Origin: Sparus aurata
Lineage: Eukaryota > Chordata > Actinopteri > Spariformes > Sparidae
Reading direction: 5' to 3'
DNA length: 64,000 nucleotides
Assembly (NCBI RefSeq): GCF_900880675.1
Contig: NC_044191.1
Coordinates: 3,186,741-3,250,740 of the forward strand
Shown: positions 1 through 13,077 of the stretch, one piece after another
Position numbering within the stretch: position 1 is the stretch's first letter
Layout: the number at the start of each line of letters is the position of its first letter
Made by a program: the position numbers and the translations under genes
The notes under the pieces: generated by a model
The model's input: only the letters and a program-made list of their open reading frames with translations
Databases searched by the model: none
Told to the model about the DNA's origin: nothing

Positions 1-2266
1 ACAATCTCACTGTAAGTGACAACAAGACAGGACAGGAAGGAAAGCAAATGGTGGAAAGAATGAGGAAGGAAAGTCAGAGTAACGACTGAAGAAGAATTTA
101 ATCTCCTCTTGGACTAATAAAAATGAAAGAGCTTTTATTTTGAGTTGGGCCAGACTTACCTGTCACTCATGTTAGCCAAGTGCATGGAGAAAGGAAAATG
201 TTGACCTGTTGGTGTGTCTGTCACTAAGTTCACACCACTTTGATCCAGACTGAATTATTCTTACAATTTTGTCGTGGAATTTTTGACTCTGATGAACCTT
301 TCTGACTTTAGTGACCCACTAGCCCTTTTTACACAGACTCCACATCATTGCCGCAATGCAGGCTTGCCTTTAGGCCGCCTTTGTTTGTTCAACCAAGCAG
401 CCCGGCTTAAAAGTACTCCAGTGTGTCATTTAGTACAGCATCAAAGAGGCGTGACAGTTTACATCATGAAGTTGACAGCCACAGTGATCTTTTTCAATGA
501 AAGCTTCCAGAGACAGTAACTACAACAACACAATAGTGGAGGGTGACAAACACATGGTGGGTTAAAGTGTTTTGCTCTGAATTGCGTCACATAATCACCT
601 CCATTCAACTGCAGACGCCGCCTGGCTCTGCTGCCGGGGACAGACGCTGTTCTTCTGGCAGAAATGTTATGAAGAGTCGATGGGACAGACAGTATGACAG
701 ACACTTCTCCACATATAACTGGGGTATTTAATTCCTCATATAAGTTGCTAATCACACTACCAGTTAACACATTACTGTTGTCTGGTCATGTAATGTTGCT
801 CTGCTTTTATTTGATGAATGAAGGATCATCAACACCATCAAACCGGCACACCCTTGATCCACGTCTCCGGATTTTCTATTCACAGCCTCTGCCGAGCTCT
901 GATACCACAGCAAAACTGTCCTCCTTTTCCGTATCTGTAACTTCCTCACAGACAGCGAGGAGGAGTATCGGCACATGATTACCCCAATGAAAGGGCAGTC
1001 TAGATGGGGCTACTGACTATGGGTACCACAAGCAGGTCAACAGGTAACATTTAGAGAATGGATTCGAATTACAATTTCTTTGTTAATGGTTTCCAGATGT
1101 AAGATAATAATTATAGTTCAAAATATGAGCTAAGTAATAAAGTATTAATATGGCATTAATAAAAGTTATTATACAGACTGTATTCTCCCGACCAGCGATA
1201 TGACCTCATAGTCAGCGCAGTAATACAGTGAAGCTGGTCAGGCAAAAGTGAGTCCATAACACACATATTTGTTCAGGCAAACTAATTAATTGTTATTTAA
1301 GTAAAGCATAAGCAAAATTGGAACGTGATTATTGACTGCACTGCAAAATGTACAGAAGCCACAAACAATGACTTAAATGAACCCTTTTGTGAAGGTTATC
1401 AGGTGATTTTCAGTGTCTTCATTCCTGTCTTTGTTGAGCACAAAGTTGCAGCAGGCCTATGGCCTGGACGTTCTTTCTCCATGTATGCTCTTGTTGCCAA
1501 CATGCTGCTGAGGTCCGGTCTGGTCCGTTCATGTCAGGGCAGTGCCCCCCCTACACAGGCCCCGGCACCATTGGGTTCGAGGTCCTGTGGTCCTGAGAGA
1601 GCAGTTCACACTTCTTTGTGAACTCTGGTGATGTGGAATTGGTGGCAGTTTATCAGATGGTGCTCTATCCTGCAATATACCATCTATCCATTTGGTCTTT
1701 GATGTCCTCCAGATGATGTCTTAGTGTGTTTGGAGTCATTTCATCACTCTCAGTTGGGTGTCCTGAAAACACCAGGCTGACTGAGAGGTTTTCCAGTCAA
1801 ATCCAAATTTACATGTGGTGATGATCCTACACAGACAATGAAGGCAATGATTTCAGCAATTCCCTGAATATTCCTCCATTCCTCCAGTCCAAATGTCTTA
1901 AAAACCCTGGGTGGCTTGCTATAATATTCAGTAAACAGATACATGTTTCCCATAGGATGAATCCTTTTGATGATCCTCTGACTTTTCAACTAGCGCCATC
2001 ATCTGGTCAAAATTTTAAGTTTTTCGATACTCGAGAGAACACATCATATTACAAACATTCCTAATAGCTTCAACTGTATGTTGTGCTTAGTGTTAATTAG
2101 CAAATGTTCAAATGCTGAACATATATTTTACCTGGCAAACATCTGTATATTAGCATTTTCACTGTACAATAGCATGCTCATGATAGCATTTAGCTCAAAT
2201 AACCAGGTTAATGCCCGTGGCTTTTTAGTTTTGCGCATTTTATGTTTTTAATAAATGTAAATACTA
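1..2266. other. Intergenic or intronic DNA without a recognised gene
   Basis: AT-rich sequence with no convincing coding structure. Open frames are short and overlap each other on both strands. A minus-strand 79-codon frame at 1750-1989 is the longest with a plausible amino-acid mix, but I see no known motif and no good splice signals, so it is not called as a gene. Confidence 0.6.
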
Positions 2267-3011
2267 GGGCTGTCAAACGATAATTTTTTTTAATCGCGAT
2301 TAATCGCATTTTGTCCATAGTTAACTCGCGATTAATCGTAAATTAATCTAAATTTTTTTGGCACATTCTTTTCTGTTCTAAATGTACCTTGATGTATTTT
2401 TGTTCATGTTTTTAATACTTTTAACAACATAAGAAAGGGTTAGGGTTAGGCAAATATGCTTGCTTTATGAAAATGTTTATTCAACACTTTAAATCATGCA
2501 GGAAAATAAAAGGCTCAAAAAATACCCCCTTACCCTAAATGGAATCAACACATGGTGATGTCTACTTTTGGCGAGGGGGGGCACTGGGCTCTCCGCATCT
2601 GCCATGTGTTTGGCTTGCAAATGATATTTGAGACTCGACGTACTTTAATGATAACTCATTTCATGTCGACAGTACGTGCAGATAACTTTTGTCTTATCGA
2701 CCGAACCATCTGGCAGTGAAAGTGAATTTGCCGTTCGTAAGTCCTTTCTTCATTTACTTTCGCTTTCGCTTTTCAGTACACCGTGTTTTTCCCGAACCGC
2801 CAACCCTGCTTCTTCTTCTTCTGATTCCCTTTCTTATTCTTCTGCCACCCTCTGGATCAAGACTACAGGTGCCACTGACGGCCGTAAATCATACAATGCA
2901 CGTTTCTTTCTTTTTTAATACCGAGTGTTAATCACGCAGTAAAAAAAATTAACGGCGTTAAGAGGATGTTGCGTTAACGCAATGTTAACGCGTTAACTTT
3001 GACCCCAGCCC
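2267..3011. mobile_element. hAT-like non-autonomous element, copy 1
   Basis: The left end reads AGGGCTGTCAAACGAT followed by an array of ATTAATCGCGATTAATCGC-type palindromic motifs. The right end has GTTAACGCGTTAAC motifs and closes with TTTGACCCCAGCCC, a diverged inverted copy of the left end. The first 280 bp are closely repeated at 45493-45765. No coding exon is visible and no clean target duplication is seen, so the exact ends are approximate. The AGGGCTGTCA terminus is shared with the element at 36363-37177, which has an 8-bp duplication; the hAT assignment is inferred from that. Confidence 0.65.
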
Positions 3012-3130
3012 ATATCAGTTGATTAATTTAGGACATAGATCAATCATGATAAGTTCAATGCTTAACAGAATATTACACTCATGCTGCTGTTCATGTGAAC
3101 AGAACAAAGGGGCTTCCTTAAAATAAATCC

Positions 3131-4065
3131 AGTAAGGGATAATGCCCTACGAGGTGTCCATAAACAGGAGTTAATGGACGACGCGGAGGCCTAAGAACCG
3201 TCCGACGTGCAGCGGAGGACGGTTGCCTCCGCGAAGTCCATTAACTCCTGTTTATGGACACCTCGAAGGGCATTATCCTGCTTATACCATGGTCACTTGC
3301 CAAAGAAAAGAAATTCGGACCATTAATTTACATTGTCATGCGTTTTACAATCAAAATATAAAGTTTTTCACAAGCCATAACTTAGTTTCCCTGGTAATGC
3401 CTGAGGGTTTGACTAATACCTGGAACAATCATTACTCTCCCGTAAGGTTCTTATGCAGCGGAGACGTTGTTCACTCCTCCAGTAAATAGGACGGATCATA
3501 GATACGACTTGGCAATGGGAGATATTCTAGTCTGCTCAGCGATGAGCCAGAAAGCTAACGCTATGCTAGCAAGATTCAAAGTCAATAACATTGAATACGG
3601 TTGACAAACAGTAAATATAATTGGACAGTATGCTAGCTAACACGATTAGCTAAATAACCAGTCATGTCATTGTCCCCAAATCAATAGCAAGATTTTCACG
3701 AACAAATGACCGGCCGTGTGTAACGCTACTGTGGCCGCAGCCTGAGGCAGAGAGTTGAACAGTGAACGGGATGTGAGATTATTCGCGTATCAGTAAGTTT
3801 AGAGGGGAAGTGAACTTTCTGCAGCTTGTGTGTTACAGTCGCCACTCTGTGGTGTTCAGAGGATAAGACACTGAAGGACTGAAGGACTGAACTCAGTGCT
3901 GGAAATAAAACATTCAGATTTGATACGCCAGCTAGCACATTAATTTACAGCGGTGAACAGTCAATTTGACTGGAACTACTTAGTAGGTGTCCATATATCA
4001 GGGGTTAATGGACACCCTGCAGCCAATCAGAATCGAGTATTCCTCCAGACCATGGTATAAATGCG
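3131..4065. mobile_element. Possible fold-back repeat unit
   Basis: The left side carries the long hairpin at 3139-3276 and then TTATACCATGGTCA. The right side near 3980-4060 repeats a related hairpin word (GGTGTCCAT ... ATGGACACC) and ends with ACCATGGTATAA, the inverted copy of the left word. No gene and no clear target duplication are visible between them. That both ends belong to one mobile unit is an inference. Confidence 0.35.
3139..3276. repeat. Near-perfect 138-bp hairpin
   Basis: Outer arms 3139-3179 and 3236-3276 are 41 bp each and differ at one position. The pairing continues inward through CGCGGAGGC (3182-3190) with GCCTCCGCG, and AACCGTCC (3196-3203) with GGACGGTT (3217-3224), leaving a loop of about 13 bases. 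One 5-base bulge lies at 3191-3195. Confidence 0.9.
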
Positions 4066-5173
4066 GATATTCTTTGTTCCTCAGAAATGGTGGTGATATC
4101 ACAGATTCTTCTCATCACCAGATTTTTGTATCATTCCAGCAGATGCTGCTTTTCAACGCTTTAATCCCTTTTAGTGATTCCAAGACCTAGATTAAAAACC
4201 ACGAATCATGAGGCTTTTATGAAGCTATCAAAAAGTCAGGCAAATCAAACATTCATCCGCTTTGACTTTATATTAAAAATACCCTTTTTAAAAATTCAGT
4301 TTTAATTCATTAATTAATTGATCTGTATGTATATCAATAATCCTATTCAATTAATGCTATTTTATATTTTGTTATGGGGGACCACATTGTAATTACTGTA
4401 TATTTTGAAAGGTGTTTCACATAGATTTATTATTATAATTATTATAAAGGCATTTCATTGTTCATGAAAAGGCTCAATCGGAAAATTGTACACAAATGCA
4501 CAAAAACATCAACAGATGTTATTAAACACCAATAGACAAATCAGGAATGCATGGGGGGGAAGCCATATTTTCTTGAATGCAAATCTCTGAATATAGATGC
4601 CCAGTTGGTAAGGATAATGTTATTACATGTGAATCAATACTCTAGTGTACTGCAGCATCAACAGAGATGCACATAGAAGCATTATCATAAGGAAAGCCTC
4701 TTGACAAATCTGATTAGCATCCATTTGAGAGGGCTGTTCCCAGAAGGACCTGCTGTCACACTGACCCTTCTTAACCTCTTGATTTTCTGGGTTCAAGTCC
4801 AATTAACCTTTGGGATGAAGCAAGAATGACACCAGCAGTGCAGTCGATAGAAGCCCAATAGTAATCATTTCATTTTCTGGTTCATCAAACAGGCCTAGGC
4901 CCCACCTCACTAATCTCAATCAAGGACACAGCCATTTATCAAAGTAGACACTTAGGACAGCAGTTTGACCATAGTAGGCTGGTTAGAGTCTCAGACATCA
5001 ATCTGTGCTGCACTAACTCTGCTGCATTGACTCCTTATTGGGAGTATTATAGGAAATACTAGTAATACTAATGCTAGCACAACCACTAGAATGCATTGCA
5101 GCAGGAATGAGATATTTCAAATTAGGGGCGCTATAATAGGTATAGGTTCACAAACTGATTAGTATACCATCAT
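4066..5173. other. No recognised feature
   Basis: AT-rich sequence without long frames, repeats or splice-framed exons that I can support. Confidence 0.5.
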
Positions 5174-5720
5174 CAGTGTTGGGGCTCGTTACTCAAAAAA
5201 GTAATATATTACACATTACACATTACTCTCAAAAATAGTAATGCCTTACATTACATGATTACTCCCTGAAGAAAGTAATTAGTTACATTACTCGTTACAT
5301 TACTTGTTACATTCATGTTGCTCAACGGTTTCTTAGCAACAAGCTTTGTGTGTGCGTGCTGTCTCTGTAGGTGCGTCCGGGTGCTTCGTTAAGTTTGAGG
5401 TAGTGTTAGCAGCGGTGGAGAGAAGTTCCAACACGGACAAAGTGTGCACCTTACAGTCAAGTTATTTTCCTTACGTTCAACAAATTCAAAGTAATGTTTG
5501 TATCTCCAACCGTCAAAAGTGGCTTTACGCAGCGGGGGGTCTTCAGGCAAGTCGCATGCAGCAGCATGTTCTGCTCGTGTTGTTGACTCTGCCATTGTTA
5601 TCCCATCTCCCCTTGCGTGTGGCGACTAACCAATCGGTGATGGTGAAAGATACCTTGTGCCAAACCCCAACCAATCACTGTTCCATTATCGACACAGCTG
5701 TAAATTGGGATTAAGAAATA
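5174..5720 (-). mobile_element. hAT-type element fragment
   Basis: One end is clear: CAGTGTTGGGGCTCGTTACTC at 5174, followed by about 130 bp built of GTTAC/ATTAC words, the subterminal pattern of fish hAT elements. The coding exon inside (5389-5595) is on the minus strand, so this is the 3' end of the element. No matching inverted end or 8-bp duplication was found on the right, so the element is incomplete and its right limit is a guess. Confidence 0.6.
5389..5595 (-). pseudogene. hAT transposase N-terminus with BED-type zinc finger
   Basis: A 68-codon frame whose middle part reads YKHYFEFVERKENN and then a Cys-x-x-Cys pair (CTLC). This is the aromatic-rich start of a BED zinc finger as found at the N-terminus of many fish hAT transposases. 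The second half of the finger (His pair) and the whole catalytic RNase-H-like and dimerisation regions are absent; after the Cys pair the frame drifts into unrelated residues and stops. In the intact family the finger binds the element's own ends. It lies inside an element whose 3' end is at 5174. This is a broken first exon, not a working transposase. Confidence 0.6.
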
Positions 5721-8700
5721 GGTCATTATCCACCTACAAAAAGCGTTTCTTAACCAGGATTAAGGTTTTTAGTTGATTTTCATTTACTGAAATAACTTAT
5801 AAATAAACATAATTCAAACATACTTCAATTGTCATGAAAAACAGCAGGTTAACTGCTCCTAGAAAGTAATACCACAGCCTCTGTGCCATATTAAAATGAC
5901 ATCTGCAGGATAGATATGTCACTCACTAAAACAAGTGCTAATTTAAACATATGTCAGGTGGAATGAATGAAGATAAATGAAATGACAAATGATGCCTGAT
6001 GATTAACATAACAATCAGGCTAGTGAAAATTGTACCTCAACTGAGCTCATTCACAGGTAAAGGTGTTTGACTAAATACTCTCCCTGGTTGGCATTATAGC
6101 ATTGATAGGATTAGCTATATGCAGTGATAAGACAATGACCTCCCAGCATTGTCATACCTACTCTTACTTTAGATATCACCTCCAGATTAAATGCCCTCTG
6201 TAAACTGAATGTTTAATCTCCTGGCTCACTTGTCATGGTAAATGTGTCCAAGGCAAATCACAGGGCAACACTCAGCCCAACTGGGTCTCAGATGCTAGAC
6301 ACTTTGATAGATAGATGGCTCACCCCAGAGGTCAGCACAAATACACAAGTTGTAAAATGTAATTAGAGGCTCGCTAGGGAGCTAGATGAGTGGTAGATTA
6401 AAATCACAGGAGATAGGATGGGGTAGAGGTGGGATTAGATTCTATTACATGTTCTCTGATTTTATACTGTAGAATCAATGTTTCTTTTGTTTGTTTGCTT
6501 TTTGTTTTGAAAATAACTGCAGACATACTTGTATGCGTGAAATGTTAGAATTAAACTTTATAGACTGTCAATTGAAAATACTGGCAACACTTCATTTTAT
6601 AGAAACTAGTTGGATATTAAAATGACATCAGCAGAAATTAGGCAAAAACCAGCTGGAAGTTTCCTGGAAATGTAGTAATTAAATGACCAGCTAGTTATTA
6701 AGTGCTACCTAGAAAAAAGCAGAATATTATTATAAATCATGTTGAGGTTATTTTTTCAATAAATGTGAAGGTAATAATTGTGGTAATTGGACTTACCGTG
6801 AAATTTATAGACCTGTAAAATGAAGAGTTACCAAAATATCTCATGAAAACCTGTTTGTAGTCAGCATGTAATGACTGCTAACAACACAAGCCAATGTTTA
6901 GTTCCATAAGGGAGACATATGTGTTGTGTCATGTCTACTGTACTGGATTACCATTACTGTTACTGCAATTACTTCAAGTTCTACTAGCAAGCTACCACTC
7001 AAAGCCTGAGTGTCCACTCTTTGAGAGGAATTGAGCCGTCTGTATCACTGTCTGTGAATCACTTACATTCAGGTCAGTGGGTCTGTTACATTAACATGTG
7101 CTTTCCAACAGTGACTGTGATGCTCTGTATTTCTGTGGGGAAACAGGGGCCAATTGCGTAAAAATAATATGTTAAGTCAGACATGCTATAGACACTAAAA
7201 TGTACCTCTGTCATCAAGCTGACCTATGCATCCCTGTAACTATACTCTTATGAAATCTAAATCTTTATACATTCTTATTATGAATTTTGTCAATTTTTCT
7301 CCTCACGGTTACAGGATTAGTTTTTCCTCACTCAATTTGAGGGCCTAAGGACAGAGGATGTCATTCACTGTACAGATTGTAGAGCTCACTGAGGCGATGT
7401 GATTGTTATCTTGGGCTGTATATATAAAATTGATTTTATTTGGGTGACTTATGTAAAAGTGACTTAAAAAGCAGCTGTGTGTGTGTCACCGCACTGTCAG
7501 AGAGAGGACACATTGATAAAAAATTAAAAGTCCTCTTTATGTGAGGTTACAATGGCTGTCATTCTTGTAATCTTCAAAGAGATTGTCCTGATTGTGAAAA
7601 GCTAGTTAGCAGCTGCAAGTCAGATTAAAGTCAGTTAATATAGCGATTGAGTGCTGTGGAGCTGAAATATACTAGCAGAAATACTTAAATGTGATGATAT
7701 GTTCATCTGACATATCACACATTAATTAACATTCAACTTTGTTGTATATTATATATCGCCCAGCCCTAAATATGCCTTATGATTTTATTTGGGTTTTGCA
7801 CAGTGCCCCAGCCTTTTAAGAATCAGGGTTGTGCAAACACAATAAGCCACAATAAGGGCATTTCTAGGGTTTGAGGACATTAAGGGCTTAGCCGGAACCT
7901 GCTTAAGGCAGTCAGGGGAGATCCTGCACCCTCCATTATCTGCTACTGTCTCTCTGTCTTTTTTCTCTCTCTCACACTCATCTTTGCCAGAAAAAAAGTT
8001 AAAGTCATCCGCCATCGTGCAGAAGATTTCTGACTCATTAAAGTAGTACATAATGCTAAACCCTTGAGCTGTGCTTGAATGTTCTAATGAAGGAAATACT
8101 AAAACCAAGCAACAAAGAATAACATATTTACAGGTGACAGGTTCTTTGACTGTATTACAATTACAATTACATATGTTATATATCACAATTAATTATCCTG
8201 ACTTTCCAGATACTAAACCTAATTGTCAGATAAAGGCCTGCTGATACGCTGATGTAAATATGTTTGTTATGTGCGACTTGAAATGTGAATTAGCAAAATA
8301 TGGATATATTTGATTATAAATGTAGGTAAAGTCAACTGGCGATGCAGTGATCAGACAGTTATCAACAGACATTGAATCTAATGCAGGGACAAGGAATATG
8401 CTCTGAAGGAATATAGTCTGAAGTTTGGCACTGAGCCAATTTTCAGCATTTTAGTGATCTGTCTATGTGTATTCTGAACCTCACCAGAATTTGGTTGAAA
8501 TTGTGCCACAGATCTTGAAATCTGAAAACTCCACTTTTGGGGTTATTTTGACTGTCGCTTTTCCCAAGAAGGATTATTTTAATTTCTACTGAGTTGATTT
8601 CAAGGTTTTCTACCTGTCTGATATGTACTAAGCCTGTTTTTCATTGGCCTCTGGAAATTTGAAAGTTAAAGCTTGAAATGGCTCTTGTTTGTTGCATATA

Positions 8701-9544
8701 GGTAATGTCATCCTATTCTGTATATCTAGAAAAAAAATGTCAATCATAGTCAAAAATCAAAATCAAAAATCAACTTCTACATAAGCAGTGACAGCAAAAT
8801 CAATCCATTTTGCAGTAATCTACCCAAACCTTTCAGGTGCGATTATCCTAGACTTGCTGTATTGTTTCAATGCAAATGGATTATGTCAAAAATTGATAGC
8901 ATGAACTTGGAGGCCCTGGATGAGTTAGTATGTAGTGACCCATTTATTATTTTTCTATATTTTCACTGAAGACAGGTAAAACTACCCTTACAATAGTATC
9001 ACTGTAATATTTAGCTGTAGTAAAATTGTTGTGTTGGAATGAAGAGAAGACAGGAATCTCTCCATGGTCAAGAGCTGGACAAATTCCCTGCTTCTCTCAT
9101 TTTTTGTATGCTAATAGTGTGGCTCTACTGCCACCAGACAGAGGGGTCACAAAGTCAATATAGAGGCTTGCTGGGTGTTAACAATATGCTCTTAGGAGAC
9201 CGAGAGGTTGACGGCAGTGGGATGAACAGGCTTTGTCGTGCCACATGGCCTCCAGGCTGAATATGGGCCATGAGGGGGTTGTTCACCCAATTGTTCTGCT
9301 CTGGGTGACAAGCATCAGCCTCCATAGCAGCTCTGTTTAAATAGCTGCACCCCCACTGACAGATGTATCTTTATTCAAGGATTAACTCTGTTTTTTTTTT
9401 TTCCTTACTTTGAACAGGATTAGGATTATTTTGAGGGGATAAGTGTTATTTTTTATGGATAATGTCAGAGTTTGTGTCAAAGGGGATGAATCTGAGGGGG
9501 CCATTGGCTGCCTGTTTGATGTTTTTTTTATCTGTTTGTTTGAC
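5721..9544. other. Anonymous AT-rich stretch
   Basis: No gene is supported. At 7745-7766 a short ATATCGCCCAGCCCTAAAT word looks like the isolated right end of a hAT-like repeat, with no partner nearby. The minus frame at 7785-8186 (133 codons) has no known motif and a low-complexity start, so I treat it as chance. Confidence 0.5.
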
Positions 9545-10175
9545 TTGAAGTGAAGTGGAAGTGAAGTGATTTATTTCATGTTATGTGTCTTTCATCCAGA
9601 ATTATCACAGGGGATATTTAGAACTCGATAAAGCAAACAATGAACCAGCAAAATTTCCGTAAAAGTATTAACCCTATCTATATACAAAAACAACCATTAA
9701 CAAAACTACATTCACATGCCATATCCATAGAAAAAGAAAATCTTTTGAGGATGAATTGAGGAGTCTCACTGTCTGAGGATTGAAGCTGCAATGTAGTCTG
9801 GTGGTACGGCAGTGGATGCTATCTTTTTTCCAGATGGAAGGGTGAACAGACTGTGGCTGACTGTGGGTGTTGTCTTTAAGTATCCTTTAGGCTCTGTGCA
9901 GAAATCTCCCCTGACAGATGTAACTGATGCTCTGTAGCTGGGTAGCAATGATCTTCTGGGAGGTTTTAATCACCAGCTGTAGAGCCTTCCTTTCCTGGGC
10001 CCTGCATGAACCATGCCAGTTTGTGATGTTTCCAGTCAGGATGCTTTCTATTGCTCCTCTGTAAAAGAAGACAGGAATTTGGCTCCAGAATTCAGACTTC
10101 TTAAGTTTTCTTCAGAAGTTTACAACGTGCAGCAGCAGAGCTCCAGCACAGAGGATAAGGTCACATTTAAATTAA
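9545..10175. repeat. Decayed interspersed repeat of a fish-wide family
   Basis: The block around 9745-10090 has the wording I associate with a very common fish repeat: a GAGGAGTCTCACTGTCTGAGG start, a TCTGGTGGTACGGCAGTGGATG core, then CAGTCAGGATGCTTTCTATTG and CTCCTCTGTAAAAGAAG. It is heavily mutated and without a usable reading frame. I am not sure of its class; it may be LINE-derived. Limits are approximate. Confidence 0.5.
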
Positions 10176-11195
10176 GTGTGGAGAAAATAAGGAGGACTGA
10201 CTGACAAGATGATGATGGAGGATTTGTTGACAAAGGGAAAGTGCCTGTTTTGCAATATGTGATATAGCCAGTGATAACAGGGAACCTGATAACATTAATG
10301 AGGGAAAAAAAATGTTGTTACCTCCCTGAGAAGGTAGATATGCATCCTGTTGCCTGCAGTTGTCTGACAGCACCTTCTAAATCAGTACTCCCACAGACTG
10401 AATAAAACCACTCCAAGACAAATTGGAAATGAATCTGCTGTCTGTAGACAGGGGTGCTAACAGAAAACATTGCATTTCCTGTTAAGAAGTAGTTTAAAGT
10501 AGTTTAAATTACTGTGAAACAAAAGAATATAACACCAGATTATATTATATTTTTTACATCGGGTTGCAGACTGTATGGAGGGCAGGGCGGAAGTGGCCTG
10601 GGGGGGCGTCTGTTGAGACCCCTGGTATTCAGGATCAACTTCTTGTCTTCAGGTTAATCCATTAACTTAATTTGTACAGTCTATAAACTTTACACACATA
10701 GGCCAAGAATACACTGGAGATATGTCAGAGTGATGTCAGAGTACAAAGTCGCCACACAAGCAATTTGATTGTTGAATGAATAACAGGATAAGCAGTTGAA
10801 AAAACCCATGCATGACCCTAAAATTGCATTGAATTGTACAAATCATCATTCATCATATAACTGATGCTAACACTTAACATTTCTACTTTTTTTTGTCTAC
10901 TCTACATTTTGTTTTATGTTTATCTGATGGGTGTGGTAGTCTAATTTTCGTGGCATTGTTTCATTGTTTCGGTTTAGTTGTTTCTTTGTGATAGGGCAGA
11001 GGGTTAGTCCCCAGCTTCCACAGCCCTGTTGGGTTGGTTGGAGGCCGCCCTTCTTTTGTTTATTTTGGCCGGCCCATCAGTGTGTTTGTTGTTTGATTGT
11101 TTAGGATTTTTTCCCTCTGTTTGGTCACTGTTAATTTAATGAATTCAGCTTCGCTTGGCTTTGTGTGTTAGACCTCTATTGGTGTACCTCCTGTA
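10176..11195. other. No recognised gene
   Basis: Contains a G-rich patch near 10570-10610 and a stretch at 10920-11180 whose composition resembles an old LTR or UTR fragment, but without ends or partner copy. No feature is supported. Confidence 0.4.
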
Positions 11196-12167
11196 CACAG
11201 TAAACCTGGATAAGTTGACTGTACTTAAACCATTTGTGTCAAGTGATTGCCTCAAATGTTTAAGTTATTGACAGTAGAGAACATTAATTTGTTTAAGTGT
11301 AGTCAACTTAAATGTACAATAGTCAGAACTTAACATTTTTAAGTAACATACACTTAAATGGTTTAAGTAATCACAATAGAAAAATATAGTGGCGTCTACT
11401 TAAAAGTACAATAGTCAAAACTTAATAATATAAGTCAAATACACTTAACATTCTGGTTTTATTAGAAATATGAATATATTCAATTTTAAAATATTATATT
11501 TGCAATAAAAAAAATCCAATTAAATTATTCGTTTGTCAGTGACGACACAATGCAGTACATTTTATTTACTTTATTTAGACACACAACAAAGCAACAAATA
11601 TGTATTAACAATGATGCTGTGTGAAATACCAGATGCAAATCCAAAATAACAGTAAGTATTATCAAAATGGGTCTTTGCCAACAATTACAACAGTATATTC
11701 TTACTTTTTGCTGCAGATATTACCTTATGGGTACCTGTCTATGATTCAGCAAACCGAACGTGTGTATCAAATTAGGAAACGATTTCCTTCCAAATACAAT
11801 CACAGCATAGTTTTTTATTTTTTTTGCTTTGTGAACAATTTTCAAGTATGAAAAAAAACCACACTGACCATGTAGCAGCATACTGCGAGTGCAAAAGGAA
11901 AAACTGTATACTATGTGTGCCACACAACAAAGCAGGCATTAAGAACAACTGCACAGTGAGGACCAGAGTTGTTAAAAAAATGCAACTTTCTAACGTGTCC
12001 TCTGTAGAATTATTTCAGTAAAACGAACAACGCTAGACACATGCAGTACAAGGAGTATCACATACTAAATGAGCGACTGCAAGAATATTTGCTCCATTGA
12101 GTGCAATGTATTCGTGCAACAATCCAGACATAGACATGAAGAATTGTGTCATGAGCATAAATGTGTC

Positions 12168-12494
12168 TTACACTGCAAGACCATTCTTCAGCTTTTGAAC
12201 CTTGGGAGGTAGCTCACTTCGACCCAAATTTAGCATTACCTGCTGAATGAAGGCAAATGTGTTTTTTAAGCACTTCGGGTACTGCAGGAGGAGTGCGTAG
12301 GTAAAGCGAAACAAGAGGCTCATTGCCTGATGTAGGTTGGTGAGTGCTTCCACTACAAGGCTGCCCTCTAGGATGATCCCCACTCTTGAGGGGTTTAGTT
12401 GTGACGATGCTGGGCTTGCTGGGCTTGCAGCGCTGGTGTCCTCATAGCAGAGGATTCCCATGGGAATGTCCACAGAGTCTCCCTCATTAAGATT
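12168..12494 (-). CDS. Last exon of zinc-finger/SAMD3-like transposon gene
   Basis: Minus-strand exon that opens right after a splice acceptor (CACACTATAG) and runs 108 codons to a stop. It joins the exon at 13078-13170 in phase 0. The end of the protein is a helical region around LFRFTYALLLQYPKC, followed by FAFIQQVMLNLG. I recognise this from the C-terminus of a large fish protein family often labelled SAMD3-like, multicopy and probably transposon-derived. Residues before it (near 12390-12430) are a low-complexity Ala/Ser/Pro stretch. The exon is open and both splice edges are good, so this end of the gene looks intact. Its biochemical role is unknown. The family assignment rests on remembered motif similarity and needs a profile search. 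Confidence 0.6.
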   Translation of the reverse strand, partial: NLNEGDSVDIPMGILCYEDTSAASPASPASSQLNPSRVGIILEGSLVVEALTNLHQAMSLLFRFTYALLLQYPKCLKNTFAFIQQVMLNLGRSELPPKVQKLKNGLAV

Positions 12495-13077
12495 CTATAG
12501 TGTGAGAAACAAGACAAAGGAGGATAAATATTATGATTTTCATAATTCACATTGGTTTTATTTTAGATAAACAAGCTGTTAGAGGAATTGTTTGTGTGTT
12601 CATGCTGTTGTGGTGTAGATCCCATGTTTTGACAATAGGTGATGTATTGGACAATGTGATATGTGATAGAAATAGAGAATAGAGAAAGGGTTTATTACTC
12701 TTCAAGTGTGCTGCTGACCAGGGAGAAGCACACAGTTTTTTTTAAGTATCAGTGGCCTAATTTGAGCCTTTCAGTTTATTCACCATTCAAGTTATTATTG
12801 GGATAAGTGTGTGTAGATCATTAAAGCTAATATTTGAAATACATTGGAGTGGAGCCGTCACAAACTATGCGTGGACAGGAAGTTCCAACAGCAGCCCCTC
12901 AGTGGTTTAGGTTTTTTGTTTTCGCTAACAGTGAAAGCACGTTATCAAGTTAAAATCAACTTAAGTTTAATGAAACATCTTCATAAATGCTAATTATCAT
13001 AACCCATCATCCCAAATAAACAAAATATAGGAGAATGGCAAAACTGAGTCAAACACCAATCAAAAAACTTTACTCAC

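Noticed and set aside
1750..1989. 79-codon minus-strand frame with a plausible amino-acid mix (GNMYLFTEYYSKPPRV)
   Set aside because: No recognised family, no clear acceptor or donor, single short frame; kept only as a note.
7785..8186. 133-codon minus-strand frame
   Set aside because: Low-complexity start (CNCNCN from an AATTAC repeat), no motif, AT-rich surroundings.
9766..10204. Frames of 60-63 codons on both strands
   Set aside because: They fall in a heavily mutated interspersed repeat and show no domain.
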